From contig JACDOX010000009.1 in NCBI GenBank assembly GCA_014549065.1, positions 7,006,131 to 7,070,130 on the forward strand: DNA of 64,000 nt. Direction: 5' to 3'. The notes beneath the pieces are model-generated. The model did not search any database and was not told the DNA's origin. It saw only the letters and a program-made list of their open reading frames with translations. The position numbers and the translations under genes were made by a program. Below are positions 24,230 to 37,804 of this stretch, in pieces. The DNA is from Cardinalis cardinalis (taxonomy: Eukaryota > Chordata > Aves > Passeriformes > Cardinalidae). Position 1 is the first letter of the stretch, and the number at the start of each line of letters is the position of its first letter.

Positions 24230-24960
24230 CATATTGTTAATATCACTAATAATATACATTCAGGTATGCAGAGAGGGAAGGATGTCCATCAACTTAGCTG
24301 GCTCAGTGTAAACAAAACCTGGATCAAAACTTGGATCCACTTTAATAATAACCAGGCTTGGCTCTGGTCCAGCACTGCAACAGTCTAAAGTTTCTCCCCA
24401 TCGTTCCGTTTAAAGTCTGGGAAAGCATGTTTAAAAGCAGGCCCCATTTAACTTCAAGTTAATCATCCGCAACCAGCCTAGGCCAATTAGGAAGGCTTAG
24501 GGAGATTGGCCACAGTATCTTGAAAAGCAAAAGAAACATTTATTTTACTTCTCGCACCTTTTTGATGCGGACAACGTGCTGAAAGCCAAAGGGAGTTTTA
24601 ATCAATCCCCAGAAAGCAGCAAGGAGCATCCACCCGAGTTTATTCTGGCAGCCAAGGTGCAGACCTGCCAGGCATGAAATTGTTGGGAGATCCTACACAC
24701 CGNGACATGCGCCTTCCTCGCACAACAGCCAGTTGGCTCCCATCTTCAATCTCTTTAATAACCTTAAAGCTCTTAATCTCGGATAGTATCTCACTGAATA
24801 AACCAACGGAGGAAAAAAAACCCTGATTGTCAACGATTTGGATAAATAAACCCAAGTCAGTGCTGGGGCAGGTTCTTTAGCATGCTAATTCCTGCTTATA
24901 CCAGCTCTACCTGCAAATAAGGCTCTAAACAAACTATTTCTACTACAAGGGGAGGGTAAT
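24230..24960. promoter_or_regulatory. Candidate conserved noncoding/enhancer block
   Basis: The block has a more balanced base composition and more CpG than the AT-rich intron around it. It is dense in developmental transcription-factor-like motifs: GTAAACA (FOX-like, 24308), CCAATTAGG (homeodomain-like, 24483), TTAATCAATC, several TTTAATAA/CTTAATCT cores, ATAAATAAAC (24843) and a POU-like ATGCTAAT. No coding frame is supported. Enhancer status is inferred; conservation could not be tested here. Confidence 0.3.
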
Positions 24961-27059
24961 TATACTGACAAAGGCACCTCTGTGTCGGGTTGGGCAGAAG
25001 GAGCCGGCAGGTCTGGGAGACGCAGGCTTAGCCTAGTCTCCTGCAGTGAATGCACATTGTCTAGTGCAGGGGGAAAAATGCCAGACTGGGGGAACCCAGC
25101 AGCATTCAAGACAACAGTGGTGCACCTTGTCTGCGAGAGTTATTTAATGCTTCTGGCACCTGTACTTACAGCCACCCCCTCTTTTTCTCTTTTACAGGTT
25201 TAGAATTTATTTGGCATGTATAATTGTTATTTTGATCCTATAGCTACAAACAATAGGCAGCATGTCATTTCTTGATCATTTTGCATTCTTCTTGGGTTTT
25301 ACTACAGATTTAACCCTTTGGAATCAGAGCCCTAACAGCACCTAACAGGTTTTGTAACAGTCAGGCAAATATTACTGGTATTTGCTTTCAGGGGCTGCAT
25401 TTTTTTTTCCCACTCTAAAATGGCATTGCCTTAAAAGCTACTATAGGTTTTTATTCACATATATTTATACCAACCAAACTATGAAACTCATGTAGAACAT
25501 CATGTTAGAGGAAGNAAATGCCAATTTTAAATGCTCCACCAGCAATTTGAATTCAGTTTGCAGGAAAAAAAATATAGCTGTTTTAGTTAGAAGGGCATTT
25601 TTTTGGTTAATTTAAAAGGAAATTTTTGAAAAGCAGGTTCTTACATATGAGAACACTCACAAATAGGCATGGTGGATGCAAAATGTAACTCAAAACTTCT
25701 ACTACAGTCTTTCAAATGTTTATCATCCTGCTGTAAATCCTCAGCTTCAGAANATGAAATAGCTCAGCTGTTATCAAAGGAACCAGGTGAGAGCCTGGTA
25801 CACATCCTGTCACTTGAGGTCAACACTTTCCAGGTCAACACACCAGAAGCTCGTTTATGAAGCATTTGGGGGGAAGGGAGAGGAGGGGGAAAAAGAGACT
25901 TTTGGAAGCTTTTCTGACTAGTTTTGGAAATGAAAACTGTGTTGGCAGTATCAGCCAAAGCACAGATTTGAGCTAAATACCTTGTAGCAATTATAAAAAT
26001 AAATATTACCACAACCAATGTACCTTTTCCTTGAAGACTCATTTACCACTCTATTATTTACTGTCTTCCTGGGATACAGAATAACTTTGTAGTGCAAAAT
26101 TATGAAGTGGCACTGTCTGTTATGCTGTAAAGCACTATTCAGAATAATTATGTATAAGAGGAATAATATTTTATTAAACATTTTGTGGCACATATTATAT
26201 GGATATGAGTTTTTGTGATGTACAAAATAAGCAGGTGTACTTACAGTGTTTATTTACATGGACACTTTAAATACATCTTTCAAACCCAATAGAATATAAA
26301 TTCAACTGACTTTAACGGGACTTTATTCATATTAAGTTGTAAGACAGGCAGAAGACAGAAAATGTATTATCTAATCTTGGATGATTTACTTCAATATTCA
26401 GTTGTGACTAGGAATTAAATAAAATCTATTAAAAATATTGCAAACCAGAAAAGTATCCTTTCCCGTTTCTGCCAACACAAACGACAATTTGCATTAATTT
26501 AAGTGATATTTTCCCTGACTGCGATATGTTGTCTCTATATTTTTAAGAATAGTTGTCACCTACAGAGTATCTTTAGCTTAAGAATTTACTAGTCACAAGT
26601 TTCAATGCCCTGGTGCTTTCACAGTAAAGATTAGTGGGAGAAAGAAACACAAATAGAGGAAATAAATTCCCTCTGCAAAAGTGCAGTTATGTGTCTCCCC
26701 AAAGCAGCATCTGGATTTTGAGAAGTACAGTGTTTTAAAATACTTCTTTACACAAGTAGTTCAGAATTTTAGACAAAGACAGAAAAAAAATTATTTGCTT
26801 TCTAGCTTCAAGGAACTACAGGGGTTCAATCCAGCCATCAGCTTAACAAGCTGTATGTGTCAAATCTTTTTATTGCTGGAATTAACATGCATTTTATTTC
26901 TAAGCTGCATATCATTACAGAATGGCTAATATCTGACCACCCAGTGAAGGCACAGGGAGTCTGGGAGGAAGCACTGATGGTAAATTGTTGCATTTATTAT
27001 GATCCCAGACCTACTGTTGTTTAGTTCTTTGGTGAGGAAGGAAGAGAAAGGGAAGCAGA

Positions 27060-28441
27060 GGTGGGTATGGGCTACCCAGGATATACAGNACCACTGCTTG
27101 GGTGTGCAGCAATTGAGACAGAAAAGCTAAGGATCAGCTGGAGATCAATCTAGTAAGGGATGTGAAGGGGGAGTGAAAAAGGTTTCCGTAAGCACATCAG
27201 CAGCAAAAAGGCAACTAAATAAATTGTGACGCTGTTGCACAATGGGGGCAGGAAACCTAGTGACAAAGTACATGGAAAAAGCAAAGAAATTACCTTTGTC
27301 TTGCTTTTCACCAGTAAAATCTGTCCCCAGGCCCCTCAGCTCCACAAGTTTACCAGAAAAGCCTGCATTACGTGCAGACGGGGGACTTGGAGCACATACA
27401 CAATCCTGAGACCAGAACAGAAACCTCCAGTGGTGCTGAGACAGCTGGCTGATGACCTTGTGAGGTTGTTACCACCTTCAAAAGGTCAAGTCAGACAAGG
27501 GGCTTCTGGTAACTAGAACAGACAAACATCCTAAAGAGTAAGAAGGAAGATCTGGGAAAGTACAAACTGTCTGGGCACACCTCTGTTCCTGNGAGGTTTA
27601 TGATGCAAATGTCCCTGGAAGCCACTTCCAAGCATACGAAGAGCAAAGGAGATATTGGAACAAATAATTTGAATTTACCAAATCACAGCTGGCCAACCAG
27701 TTTGCCAGACCTGTGGATAAGGGGACAGCAATGGATGTTGTACNCCTTGACGAAAAGCTTGGCTTTTGAGATGATCTGTCATCATATCCCATAGCTAAAC
27801 CAGTGGAACATGAGCTGCACTCTCATCAGATGATGCTGAACTGGGGAAATAGTGTTCTGTAGTGAGAGGCTGCTGTTCAGAGATAACTTCATAGGATGGA
27901 GATACAGGCTGAAAGCATCTTTGGANAAAAAGACTGGAGGATGCTGTGCCCAAGATGAGTGTGGGTCAGCAATGCCTCTTTGCAGTGAAGTCAGCCAGTT
28001 GCACCCTGGGCTACAGAAGCAAGAGTGCAAGAGAAGTGATTATNNCCCTCCATTCAGCACTGCTGAGACCNCATCTGGAGCCNTGTGTCCAGTTCTGGTC
28101 TCTCCCATACAAGAAAGGTGTTTTCACGCTGGAGTGAGTCCAGTGTGGGGTCATCAAGCCAGTTGTGTAGTCTGTGGCACATAAAAGAGGAACTCAGTGT
28201 GCTCAACTCTGAGAAGAGCAGGCAAGGGAGAGACCTTACTGCTCACTTAAAAGAGAGCGCAGGGAAAGAAAACTGCTCTTGGAGGTGCACAGTGGAAGGA
28301 TCAGAAGCTTGAACATGGCCAATTCAATTAGTCACAAGAAAACAGGTGTGGGATTTTTTCTTTTCTATGTTTGCTTTTAAACTGTAAAGGTGGTCAAATA
28401 CCTGGTAAGGTTGCCCAGGTGACCTCCAGGACTGGCTCTCA
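27060..28441 (+). mobile_element. Old, degraded CR1 LINE fragment (ORF2 3' half to near the 3' end)
   Basis: The plus strand follows the order of a CR1 non-LTR retrotransposon: a GAAAAGCTAAGG..CAGCTGGAG segment, AAGCACATCAGCAGCAAAAAG, CACCAGTAAAATCTG, then GTGGATAAGGGGACAGCAA with GGCTTTTGAGA of the reverse transcriptase region, CTGTGTCCAGTTCTGG-like sequence, GAGTGAGTCCAG, CTCAACTCTGAGAAGAG and GGTTGCCCAGG. The frame is broken many times and parts of the reverse transcriptase are deleted. The microsatellite-like CR1 tail is not recognisable. It lies antisense to SLC25A13 in intron 14 and is certainly inactive. Confidence 0.85.
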
Positions 28442-31400
28442 ACAAAAATGATTCTAACATCAAGTCTGCAAGTAGAGAAAGCACAGAGCAGAGATCTCAG
28501 CACAGTGCTACTGTGAATTGTTTCTGTGGTAGCACAGTAAAGTGACACATTAACATGCCAATGAATGACCCAAAAGAATATTAGCTCACTTATACAGAGG
28601 GGCACCAAAACTATGCAATCCAGCTTCTTCCCAGTGATCCTCAAAGGATATGCATTTGGACTAGAATGCACGGATAATTATGNTCATAATCAATACAAGA
28701 TTCACTCAGCTGGATGCAAAAAGGGTTTACATTTCCTTTGTTAATTTGTTGACATAAGACATAAGATTTATCTGTCTGTGCCTTGGTTTTCTCTGTTAAT
28801 GCAAGACAGGAGCACTGAAATTAACTATATCAGGGGGGTGTGGGCATTTTATTTTAAAATCCACAGGAAGAGCTTCATAGGTAGAAAATAATACAAAATA
28901 TAAGAATTCAAATAACAAGCAGTATATCTTGTTAAGACATGCAGGAATTTGCCTCATGAAGCTAAGACTAACTCTTCACATCTTCTGGCTGCACTTATAA
29001 TTAATACATTCTTCCTTGCTGACTACTATATGGGACTCTTACAGATTTTCACCTGAATTTCAGCATAAACGACTCATGGAAACTAAGCAGAACATGCCAG
29101 ATGGATCTGTAGTGGTAAGAACAGCTTTCAGGGATGACTTTTCTCTGAACTAGGAAAGGAGAATTTTCACTGCAATCCTTGCCATGTGGTAAACNAAACT
29201 TACAACCCAAAAAAGATATTCATTTATTTAAGATTAAAATTTCTGAAATTAAAAGTCTAAAATTCTGCTTTCAACACTTGCAGAAAGAAGTCAATCAGTT
29301 AAGGTTTAAGTCATGGCTAAGACAGACAAGTGTTTAAACAGCTGGAATACTTACATGAAGGCTCACTGAGCCTACAAAGGAACTTCAAGATTCCCAAATA
29401 AAATTATTTTCTAGAATAACTATCTATTCTTGTTCCTCCATGGCAGTATCTATGGAGTCATAACTAGGTCCACTAAAGTAGGTACATTAAGGGCTTGAGA
29501 TACAAGTCTTGTGTCTTGAGACAGGAAAGACAAAGCTAAAGCTAAGACTTCAGATGCAAATGAAAGAGTTGTTAGAGTGAACAACATGAGCAGTACTGAG
29601 ATAGTCACAAAATCCTCATTCCTATTTCATAGTTTAAAGATAATTTGACTNGTTAAGAGTATGAACATTCCAAACATACCAAGATATTTTGGTTCTCATT
29701 AGCAAAAGATTCATTATTATTTGATGTCCACTTGGTCATTATACATACTAAATTAATTTAGAGGCACCACCAAAGAAGGCAGCACCTACCAAATCCAATC
29801 TTATCTGAAATTCATTTAAAACCATTGATGTCTCTGGGTAACATTTACTGGGGTTGATGCAATGAGTTTTTAATATCTGCCTGCTCTCGCAAACACTGCC
29901 TGCTCCAGCACAAGCATTCAGGAAAGGGCTGCTATTGCCTCCAACACTGCAGCTCCACAAGCACCTCAAGGCAGTTTAAAACTATTCTAAACTATACTAA
30001 AACAGACTGGGTCCCCATGCCACAGCCATTCCTCCCTTGACTGGGTACAACATCCTGAGGAGCTACAGAGTGAGCTGCTCTGGGGTCAAAACAAACTAAG
30101 CCCTAAGGAGGAGGAGGCTTTAATGACTTTCTTGTTCCAGACCATTATATGGCTGCACAAATGCTCCGAGTGGCACACAGGAAAGGGGGCAGAGAGGATT
30201 GCCATTTTCTTTTGGCTGCAGTCCCAAATGTTTGGTAGAAAACAGCACAAAGCTGCCCAATTACAGACCTAGCTATGACTAAGGGTGCCCTTGGACACAA
30301 GCCTTGTGACATGGTCTGTGCTCAGTGGGTGCCTGTTATTGCCAGGATAAATTCTCTAGTTTTGTCAAATCACTCAGGTTTTTGTAGGCAATGAATCCTA
30401 AGGACATATAAAAGGACATGAACACAGGAAATGGGGTGGAGGGGTTGAGAGAGACAGAAACAGAGACAACAGCTGAGTCATAAATCCAAACCCTTCTGTG
30501 GCACTTTTTTTGTGGAGGCAAATGGACTTAATAAATGAAGCACTGAAATTGTGTCTTGTGATTAAATAATTGTCTGTTTCAACACAACATAGTGCTGTAA
30601 GTAGCTCCTCTTCATGTGTAGTCCTNACTAATGTCCACCAGGATTTACTCTAGAGGATAGAAATAATTCATGATACAACCCAAGACATTAATGCCATTAA
30701 AAATGGAAAAATGTAGCAAATTCTGCTCAACCACCAGGAGCAGGTATTCAGGGAGAAAAAATTAAAAAACTGCTACTTTAGTAAACTATTTCATCACTGG
30801 TTTCATCTTGTGTTTTCTTTTTGCTAGTCCAAGTAAAAGTCAGTAGCTGACCTCCATTCCTGCACAGCCTCAGGGAAGCAGACTCTTTACAAAATCCCTG
30901 TTTTCAGTTGTAAATGTTAATCTGATCAACACAGTAATGCTATTTACTAGGAGTTTACACAATAGCCTCAGCTTCAGTAAAACACCTAAAAAATTAGCAA
31001 GTCAATTTAAAGGGAAAAACAACTCCCCATTAAATCCTATTCAGACCTGCAACTTCTCTCCAGGCCAAAACATACAGACACGTTCTCATGGGCAGGCTCC
31101 CTCTTTGTAATTTTAACAGAACAATTTTAAAAGACTGGATGCTTAAAAAAGCAGAAGGAATTTAAATACTGGCGAGGAGGGGGATGGGGCTCATTTGGTG
31201 TCTTTTGAAACATCTTCAATTTATGGCTGGACTGCTGTAAATAAGAAACAGAGAAATACTGCCAGCTTCACTGGAAATCCTGGGACTAATTGGAAGTATG
31301 CAAGCTTTCTTCCGAGTTGCAGGCTGCAGAGTCTGAAGCAACACCACCCGGTGCTCTGCAGTATATGGTATCCATTACAACTTCTGTTTCAATATTTGAG

Positions 31401-32200
31401 TATAGTGGCTATCTCGAAGTACTTCAAGACCTTTCATATTCCCCCATACCTAATTTCCTCCATCTAAAAGTAGAAGACATCCCAAAAGTATGTTAATCCC
31501 TTAAATTACTTGTAGCATATATCCTATTAGATTCAGTATTCAGAAAATGTTTTCATTCCTGTTGCAAACATTAAACCTAACAACTCCTACATATTTATGT
31601 ATCTATGTGAAAACAGTAATATAGCAAGCAGAACTGCAGGGTCTGTAGCATATGCTCACGAAGACAGCTTTTTGTGGTATTATTTGGGAAAATATTCTTC
31701 TAAAGAAGCAAGGGGAAGCTTGCTTAGGAATTTATTTTTATGCTGGGCTCCCACTGTCTGTATTTCTTCACTATTATTGTGCTGCAATTAATTCCCATCA
31801 CCAAATGAACGATGACATCTGGGAAAGTTGCTGAATCAACCACAGCAGAGCAAAAGCAAGTTCCAAAACTGTAAGCTCTATACCATGCAGCAGATGAAAA
31901 TAAGCTTTTTTTTACAGTAGACAGAATATCAGGAATCACAAACTTATATTCAATGAACCTTAAACCTGCTAAAGTGAGAAAAGAAATCTCAGTAAAATTT
32001 ACAAAAACCATATTCTCAAAAAGATGAGACAGTTTCTNCCCTTAATCAAAAATGAAAAATGAAGATATAAGATCACATAATAATTTTTCTTTTAGAAAGT
32101 AAAATTGTGTTCACCTATGAAAATTTGTGAGAACAATGAAATTATATGTTGATTTGAAATTTTATAATAGGCTTATTTTTAACATTTTTAAAAAACATAC

Positions 32201-32341
32201 CTTGTAGAGACCAAAGAAACCTAAGTCCCTTAATACACTGAGGGCACTAACTCGGGGACCAGTAGTAATTTCTCCAGCCACCTGCAATCGAATCTTGACA
32301 ATTTCCAGTGGATTGGTAAAGATTACTTGAGAACCGCCAGC
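32201..32341 (-). CDS. SLC25A13: SLC25A13 exon 14, second carrier signature
   Basis: The 141-nt, phase 0 exon reads AGGSQVIFTNPLEIVKIRLQ, then VAGEITTGPRVSALSV and LRDLGFFGLYK. It encodes helix 3 with the second signature PLEIVKIR and the second matrix helix. The acceptor is TAATTTCAG and the donor GTATGT. It is nearly identical to mammalian citrin. Confidence 0.97.
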
Positions 32342-35300
32342 CTGAAATTAAAAGCAGAAATCAATATATTAACCTGCTACATTATTTGCAATGTGCATCC
32401 TGTTACATTCAAGATAAGACATTGTCAATCTTGCTGCACTCAGTTAAGCTATTAGCAGTCAAGAGTTTTAGTATTAGTGCACCTCACAAGGTAAGAAACC
32501 TACTCCCCCATGAGATGAGTCATCAGGAGAAACAGCGAGGAAGCAGGTCAAACACTGCAGGCCACTGCAGTACATCAGACAGACACTAGCTCAATTCTAG
32601 CTCTTTTTGCAAGAACACATTCTCCAACACCAAGTTATGCAATACTGACAAACCAGGAACACTATAACACAAGTAATGAAGTAAAAGGAAAAATTAGTAA
32701 CTAGTAAAGCAGCTGTGATGTGCAGTATACAGAAAGTGAAAACATTCTGTTGAAGAGTAGACATCTGGCAGAAATGTTTTCCAATTTTGACATGAGTTCA
32801 TATAGCAAAGAACGCATGGATTCCAATGAACAGAATTGCAAGTATATTGTGCTCTTTTANAAAAATCCTCTGAACTACCAGTTTCAGTGCCGTTAAACAC
32901 TGCTTGATTCAAGAATCTGAACTCTACATCATATTTAGGTACCAGGCATTAAAGAAAAGGTCTAGAGACTGAAGGATTCTATTAATCAAGAACCACTAAA
33001 TGTTTTCAATGTGTCAGTCTCCATTCGTTGGGAAGACACCACTCAATCNATTCTGAAAGTCTGCTTTAAAACACAATGGTGCCAAGCATTTTGGACTCCC
33101 CCTGATTCTTATAAAGTTCATCTCATTCATCATNTGTAACTTAGGGCATAACCTTTCAGCTACACTGACAGATCCTGAGCTAAAAATCTGCAACCAGAAA
33201 AAAAGGCAATGTGAAGGTTACCTAAGTGTATTAAAAAAATATTCATTCAAACTCCTTCTGGCTCAAATTCAACAAAATGTCATTCTAACTTCTGTTAAGT
33301 ATGTAATTCTGTGGCATGACAGCTCTGCTCTTCTCTACGTTCTCAAATCACGCAAATTATGCAAAGGGCAACCCTTGCCNTCCCTACAAGAAAACAACTA
33401 TTTTGTTCTAGAAGGTAATGACTCAAATAAAATAACCATTTAAAAGCATTTGCATGTAGTGATGTCTAGTATGCAAACATCATATGCATGACTTTTTAAA
33501 ATTATCCCAGTGTTAAAAGAATTAACTGTAGAGATTAACTATCATTCAAGATAAAAAATACACACAGTAATATGGTTCAAATAATGTGCTGAAGAAATGG
33601 CAAATCACACGAACAACTATTCTTGCCTACCACTTGGAGTGAGCATATACAATGTGGTTACAAATTAAAGTCTTTACATAACCCCCAAAATATCCCAAGT
33701 GTTTCCTATTTTGACCAGGAAAAGCATACTCTTGTGTAACTCAACTGGTTTTGACTTTCAAATTGGCATAATTTAATTTAACTGCTTTTACCAAACCAGA
33801 ATCCTGGTATATATAAAACTGCTATTCTTGTTGCCATCAAAAATTANACTGATAAATTATTTAGCACATATGCTGCTTTAAGTTTTGCACTTGAACTGGA
33901 ACATGTTAATCAAGTAAGCATTCAAAACAAAACAAAAAAATCTTTCTTTTACTTGTCTACTCATCTTGCTAAGTCTCAAAATAAATAAAAAAGAATCCTG
34001 GAAAGGTTCTTTGATGAATTGCATATTCCTATATAATAAAAAATTTTGGTGTAGATATTGCAATTATTAGGCCCGTACCAACATATATATTTTCTTCTTT
34101 AAAATGATAAAATCTGAANTGCAGGTGATAATGTTCATTTGCAAGTTTCTTAAACAAGAGCCATTCTCTAAAACACATTACTTAAAAACTCATATCAATT
34201 GATCTACTAGCAGAATTAAACTGCATTCCCTCAGTATGATATTCCTGCAGTTCTTTGTGCCATGACTCCATGAGAAATGTTCCTTTAATTTTCACTACAG
34301 GAAAACCATATTAAATTTTAAAAGATTACAACAAAATTAAGTATTAGTACAAAATTAGTATTATTATTACTATTACTGAACCAAAACATGGAACAATTTA
34401 AAAATCTATAAAAATGTTTATAAGTGAATGCCATTATAAAGAAAGGAAGTAGAACGATATCTCTGATTTTAAAGGAGAATAAAGGCAAATTATTTCAATA
34501 CAATATAATTTCAACACAAACAGATAGGAAGTACTTCAGGTGCTAAGAAGTGCATATAAATGCCTATGTCTGCATGTCCAGCCTGGCTGTGTAGACACTT
34601 CCAGCATTAGACATTTGCTGCTCTGGCTAAATCACACAGGACTTCCTCTGCTTCAGCTTGCTATTTAAAAACAGGGATGCTATTATTGACCCACTTCATG
34701 CAACCAAGCTTGCTACATTCAATGTTTTAAAAACAGAGACCTGCACGCACCACACAGCACTAAAAGGACTATCAATATTGCTGCTCACACAGCACGTTTG
34801 AAGAGAGCCACTGGTCATTTCCAGTGAAGTGTTTCCAGACTGTCCAAATACTATCCCAGAACTCCCTGAACAACCTGTGCCATGCTCTGAATTTGATCTA
34901 AGATATACTCCAAAAATCAAACGGTGAATAACGAGGCAGACAATACCTGACAGAGGTCTCAGTAGGAGGATTTCTACCACCTGCCTGCCTTGTGATGCAG
35001 AGGAAGGCTGGTTTATCAGCCTGAGCAGAGGCAGTTCCAGTGGTAACAAGTACAGTTGCTCNGTGGGGAGCTTTGATCATTCTGTTATTTGAGCATCTGT
35101 GCTGGTAACTGCAGCTCCTTGCTCTCAAAAGGGGGGGAAGCAAACCGGAGATGGCTACTGTACTCTCTAATGAAATGATTTCTTGCTTATCTAGTTCTGG
35201 TAACTCCTATTGTGTTATTCATCATCACAGTAATGCAAGCGTCTCATAAATATTAATTTATTTCCTCCCAGTGCTTCTGTGAGGAAAGTACAATGAATCT

Positions 35301-36960
35301 GGTTTTACAAGAAGGGGTTTTGAGGCAGACAGTTTAATTGTATGACCAGTGTGTGCATTTCCTCCCTGCTCAAACATTCACAACTTGTTAGAGTCTCCAG
35401 ATATCCTCATCTCCAAATCAGTAGCTTGAATCACAATAGTACAGCTTCTGTCTCCTTGCTCAATTTTTGCATAGAGAATGCAATGAAAGAAATCTTATCA
35501 ATCTGNTTTTTTCCAGTCTTTTCAAGGTATTGGTATGAACTGGTACAGAAAAAAAACCAACAGACAAAACATCCTCAGCACATTGTATCACCCTGTTCAT
35601 TCATTATGTTTGGCCAAAAGTTAAAGAATACTGCCTTCTGGTTTTATAGCTTTTGCGGTCAAAAATGTATTTAATTATAAGATTTTTAAATACACTCCCA
35701 AAGGGAAGAATTTGAAAAGTANTTTTTTTTCTTTGTCCTGAATAAACACCATTTAAGCTTAGGTTTCTCAAGCTTAATGATTTCTCCACTAAGTGTCAGA
35801 AAAATCAAATACATCAAATGTTNAATACAGATGGTTCCCAGTAACACAAATTTTTCTGTACTGAAGTTACAAACCTGACTACCCTCAACTCTGAATTCTT
35901 TATCACATCTTCCAATCATTTTTTAAACAAATGATCTGACTGTATAAGTAAATCTGTTACTTTTCAGTTATTATCATGTGATTAAAGTAAAAACTACAGT
36001 TTTGAGATATTTATAGGCATAGATAACCAGAGGTACTGCATAGATAATTATCTCAAAGGGCCCATATTATTCTGAAAGAATTTAACATTTGACCTAATCA
36101 CAAGCACTTATGGTCGTTTGATTTAGAGCAAGAAAATAAAAGGGAAATACCACTGTGATCCAAGAACAATTCATACATGTATAACTAGAAATGTGCATGC
36201 CTTTAAATGTGCTTTAACAAAGTCAGCTAGCTATGCACCCAAACACATTGAGTTTTTAAACATAAGCTGGGTTTTTCCCCATTTTTGNGGTTCTTCAACT
36301 CTGGAATTGGTATGATATCACCCAACACCTCTCGATGGCAGTATAGTCTTGCACAGTAATACAGTACTATCTATCATGTCTCCTGCTACTTTCCTACTTT
36401 ACTGAACAGAAGGAAGAAGTAGAAATAGTTGAGGATTGGTTAGGTTTTTTTGTCCATGGAGAAATAAAGCCCACTCTGTAATTAAAAAAAATTAAAAGGT
36501 TTAGTAACAAGCATTTAACAGTATTTCAGTTTAAGAAGTCAAAACGTTTTCTATTTCTTCGTGTTCAAATCGCTCAGAAATAAACTTGCTGGAAAATGAA
36601 CAGTTTTTCACTCCCCTCATTACACTNAGAGAAGAAATTCCTGTTCTTTTTAATATAACTGCTTTTTGTGACCTTATGAGATTAACTAAGAAATGAGCAC
36701 ACCAGACATAACTCTCCTCGGGCTTTCACATCTCCATTTGAAAGCTTTGTGTATGTTCTGAAGAGAATACAGCTTGCAATTAAAGAAGGAAGTTCTGTGT
36801 TTTCCATTCCAGAAGAAAGTACTAGATTCTTTTCCTTTCAGTGCCACTGACCATCAAATGTTCTTGCTCCTCTAATTAACCTTATTATCTATTTCAAATT
36901 GTAGCCCCCCTTCCTGCTCTCAGTAACAGCTTTTAGGGTCAGCCTAGATCTTTCTTCCAC

Positions 36961-37014
36961 ATCCCATCCAACTTATCATATATCCCACATCCCATCCAAC
37001 TTATCATATATCCC
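36961..37014. repeat. 28-bp tandem duplication
   Basis: A 28-bp unit beginning ATCCCATCCAACTTATCATA occurs twice head to tail with no mismatch over the second, nearly complete copy. The identity implies a recent duplication. Confidence 0.92.
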
Positions 37015-37741
37015 CTTTTATGGTTTCATGGATGAAGAAAGGATTACTACTGCTATTAGAGTGTTAATGTTTTTCAACAATATCACCCAGGGATAGCAAT
37101 TATAGCAATTAATGGCAATCATAAAAATACATAAGCAATATACAATTACCAAAAATCAACCTCTGCAAAAGAAATTGTCCANAATGTCTTGGTTACTTGT
37201 TTAATCTACAAAAGACAAGGAGGTGTAAATTCCAAGATTTTAGTCAACTGTTTATCATATTCAGTCCTACTGCATATCATACTCTGTCCCAAGCCCTTAC
37301 TCCTTTTAAGTTTCCAGATGCAGCTTGTTCTCCTGTGCATTTCATAGCATCCATTAATCCAAATTAAAGTCAAGGTTCCTAAAGTACAGACACTAAATAA
37401 AGATTGCTCATTGTCATAAAAAAATTAAATTAAAAATGTACCAGTGATTTCAAGAATGGAAGAATTACCATCCTCGTTGTATAATAAAGGGCAACTAAGG
37501 CACAGAACTGTTCGATGANTTACCACAAAACCTCATACCAACTCTACAACAGAACAAAGCTTAGAAGGCAGATTTACTGCAGTGCTTCAAACTACCTCTA
37601 GAAGTTTTTGTGTTTGTATGGCNGCAGGTCCCAAGAGCATTAGATGAATTATGCCAAACTGCTGCAGAGGAGATTTCACTATGGACTCTCCTCTTACCAG
37701 AAAAGCTGCCAAGTAACAGACAGCAGTCCAAAATCACTGTT

Positions 37742-37804
37742 TTTCTTACAGTCTCAAAGGTGACCACCTTAATTTCTTACAGATCTCAAAGGTGACCACC
37801 ATAA
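37742..37804. repeat. Tandem duplication of about 32 bp
   Basis: Two copies of a unit built around TCTCAAAGGTGACCACC and preceded by TTTCTTACAG. They differ by one inserted A and one substitution. Confidence 0.9.

Larger units (their letters stand above)
21950..32200 (-). other. SLC25A13: SLC25A13 intron 14
   Basis: The intron has about 10.25 kb, with donor GTATGT. It contains a degraded CR1 copy (27060-28441) and a CpG-containing, motif-rich block at 24230-24960, both listed separately. No other gene or RNA is recognised. Confidence 0.88.
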
